Positions 62,881 through 64,000 of a DNA stretch of 64,000 bases are shown here, in pieces. The stretch covers positions 1 to 64,000 of the forward strand of contig NZ_BAYD01000018.1 of the NCBI RefSeq assembly GCF_000685075.1, read 5' to 3'. Origin of the DNA: Paraburkholderia oxyphila NBRC 105797 (lineage in GTDB: Bacteria > Pseudomonadota > Gammaproteobacteria > Burkholderiales > Burkholderiaceae). Below the pieces are notes generated by a model. That model saw only the letters and a list, made by a program, of their open reading frames with translations, was not told the origin of the DNA and ran no database searches. The position numbers and the translations under genes are program-made. Each line of letters begins with the position of its first letter. Position 1 is the stretch's first letter.

Positions 62881-64000
62881 TCAGTCGCCCAACGCATCCA
62901 GCCGCTCGACGATCTCATCGAACAATGGCCGCATCTCGACATGCTCGCCGAGACAGTCCGCAATCAGCGCGTCGAACTCAACGGAGCGGTCACCCACTTG
63001 CCCGGCCAGGCGTTGCACGAGCTCTTCGAGCAGGCAACCGAACGCGCGCACTTCGATCCGCTCGAGCGCCTGCGCCTGTGCACCATCGGCTGCATCATGA
63101 AACGACGCCGCGCCAAAATCGCCGAGCAACACGTGCCCCGCACCGTCATGCAGGATGTTGTGCGCATACAGATCGCCGTGCATGATCCCGCGCCGGTGCA
63201 GATGCCGCGCCGCCGACGCCATCCCTCGCGCGATCCGCAAGGCAATCGGCCGATCGAACCGCACGTCGTCCGCATACACGTCGCGCGTGCACGAGTCGAG
63301 GCTCGGCGGCCCCGCGAGATTGCGGAACGCCGGATCGATCAACGCCATCACGAGGCCATGCTCGTCGAGCGGATGCCCGGTGATCTTGCCGAGCACAGGA
63401 ATGAGATTCGGGTGCGCGCCGGCTTGCAGACAGGCGGCCATTTCGAGGTCCGGCAAACCATCGCTCGTCACGGCCCCCTTGAACAGCTTGACGGCAACGG
63501 CCTCGGCCGGATGCCCGTCGCGCAGCAGACGCGTCGCGCGGTGAATCACGCCCGATGCGCCCTCGCCCAACGCTTGCCCGAGCGCGAGCGTATGCCAGTC
63601 GATATCGGGCACCGGCGCATTCGCCAATGCCGCCCGCTCGCGCGCGGCGTTCAGCGGATTGCCGGCGCAGGCGAGCCACGCAAGCCGCGGCAGGCGCAGC
63701 AGCCACTCGGGCAACGCGTCGAGATGGTTCGCGGAAATGCGCAGCAGTTCCAGGCGGTTCAATGCCGCCATGGTCTCGGGCAGCGCGCGCAGCCGGTTGC
63801 CCGCCAGCATCAGCTTCTGCAGATTCGGCCGCTCGCCGATCTCCGCCGGCAGCGTTTCGATGGCGTTGTCGGTCAGGATCAGCCAGCGCAATGGCAACGG
63901 CAGCGCGCGCGCCGGAACGTGCTGGATCCGGTTCGCCTTGAAGCCCACCATGCTCAGCGATTCGCAGTCGCCGAGCACGGCCGGCAACTCGGTGAACGAG
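62881..64000 (-). CDS. Leucine-rich-repeat protein kinase (5' end outside the window)
   Basis: The frame is open to the right edge, so the start is missing. Visible are about four leucine-rich repeats in the first 110 residues ('LPLRWLILTDNAIETLPAEIG' in part, 'NLQKLMLAGNRLRALPETMA', 'RLELLRISANHLDALPEWL'). A protein-kinase-like domain follows: glycine loop 'GEGASGVIH', Lys in 'VAVKLFKG', catalytic 'MHGDLYAHNIL' and metal-binding 'GDFGAAS'. The HRD motif is HGD, as in several bacterial and RIO-like kinases. Key Lys and Asp residues are present, so activity is likely. Confidence 0.88.
   Translation of the reverse strand, partial: SFTELPAVLGDCESLSMVGFKANRIQHVPARALPLPLRWLILTDNAIETLPAEIGERPNLQKLMLAGNRLRALPETMAALNRLELLRISANHLDALPEWLLRLPRLAWLACAGNPLNAARERAALANAPVPDIDWHTLALGQALGEGASGVIHRATRLLRDGHPAEAVAVKLFKGAVTSDGLPDLEMAACLQAGAHPNLIPVLGKITGHPLDEHGLVMALIDPAFRNLAGPPSLDSCTRDVYADDVRFDRPIALRIARGMASAARHLHRRGIMHGDLYAHNILHDGAGHVLLGDFGAASFHDAADGAQAQALERIEVRAFGCLLEELVQRLAGQVGDRSVEFDALIADCLGEHVEMRPLFDEIVERLDALGD

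Overview
The window is 64 kb of a high-GC Gram-negative chromosome that reads as Burkholderiaceae, most likely Paraburkholderia or a close relative. Evidence for this is a Burkholderiales-type trimeric porin, a DUF4148 small secreted protein, a complete kdpFABCDE operon, LysR-rich gene content, a XylR/DmpR-type sigma-54 regulator and a T6SS VgrG/PAAR cassette. No rRNA, tRNA, CRISPR array or intact insertion sequence was seen. The assignment rests on family recognition, not on a search.

Layout. 0-9 kb is accessory: a PIMT-like methyltransferase, an Amj-type lipid II flippase next to a class-C-like serine hydrolase, a HAD hydrolase, a GNAT acetyltransferase plus two GNAT-like stubs, an alpha/beta hydrolase, a frameshifted AbiEi-type antitoxin without its toxin, and a lytic transglycosylase. 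9-11.2 kb holds a small winged-helix-like protein and a DapA paralogue. 11.3-23.7 kb is a potassium/cation island: kup, a CPA1 Na+/H+ antiporter, a universal stress protein, and kdpE-D-C-B-A-F with an extra 35-codon ORF, all of kdp on the minus strand and linked by short overlaps. 23.9-28.4 kb has a LysR regulator divergent from an amidohydrolase, then a zinc-ribbon membrane protein and an orphan TAXI binding protein.

28.5-40 kb is a catabolic operon with its regulator. A XylR/DmpR-type activator diverges from extradiol dioxygenase, flavin reductase, flavin-dependent monooxygenase, hydratase, C-C hydrolase, acylating acetaldehyde dehydrogenase, hydroxy-oxovalerate aldolase and a porin, preceded by a consensus sigma-54 promoter. 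Together these would hydroxylate a phenol to a catechol, cleave it meta, and yield pyruvate, acetyl-CoA and a side-chain acid. 40-46 kb contains small secreted proteins and a decayed patch where pieces of three SDR genes and a LysE exporter have been fused by deletions. 46-54 kb has a binding lipoprotein overlapping a Cache-HAMP-PAS-GGDEF-EAL protein, divergent from a zinc-ribbon/class III cyclase/AAA/TPR protein.

54-62 kb is a T6SS cassette on the minus strand: VgrG, muramidase effector (frameshifted at an A6 run), putative periplasmic immunity protein, PAAR, then an unrecognised 218-residue protein whose stop overlaps the start of a protein built of ten tandem Myb/HTH-like repeats. That last gene also carries an A6 run where a -1 shift would append a 65-residue tail sharing a motif with its partner. 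The window ends inside a leucine-rich-repeat protein kinase. The repeat protein with its partner, and the binding-protein/c-di-GMP pair, are the best candidates for something undescribed.
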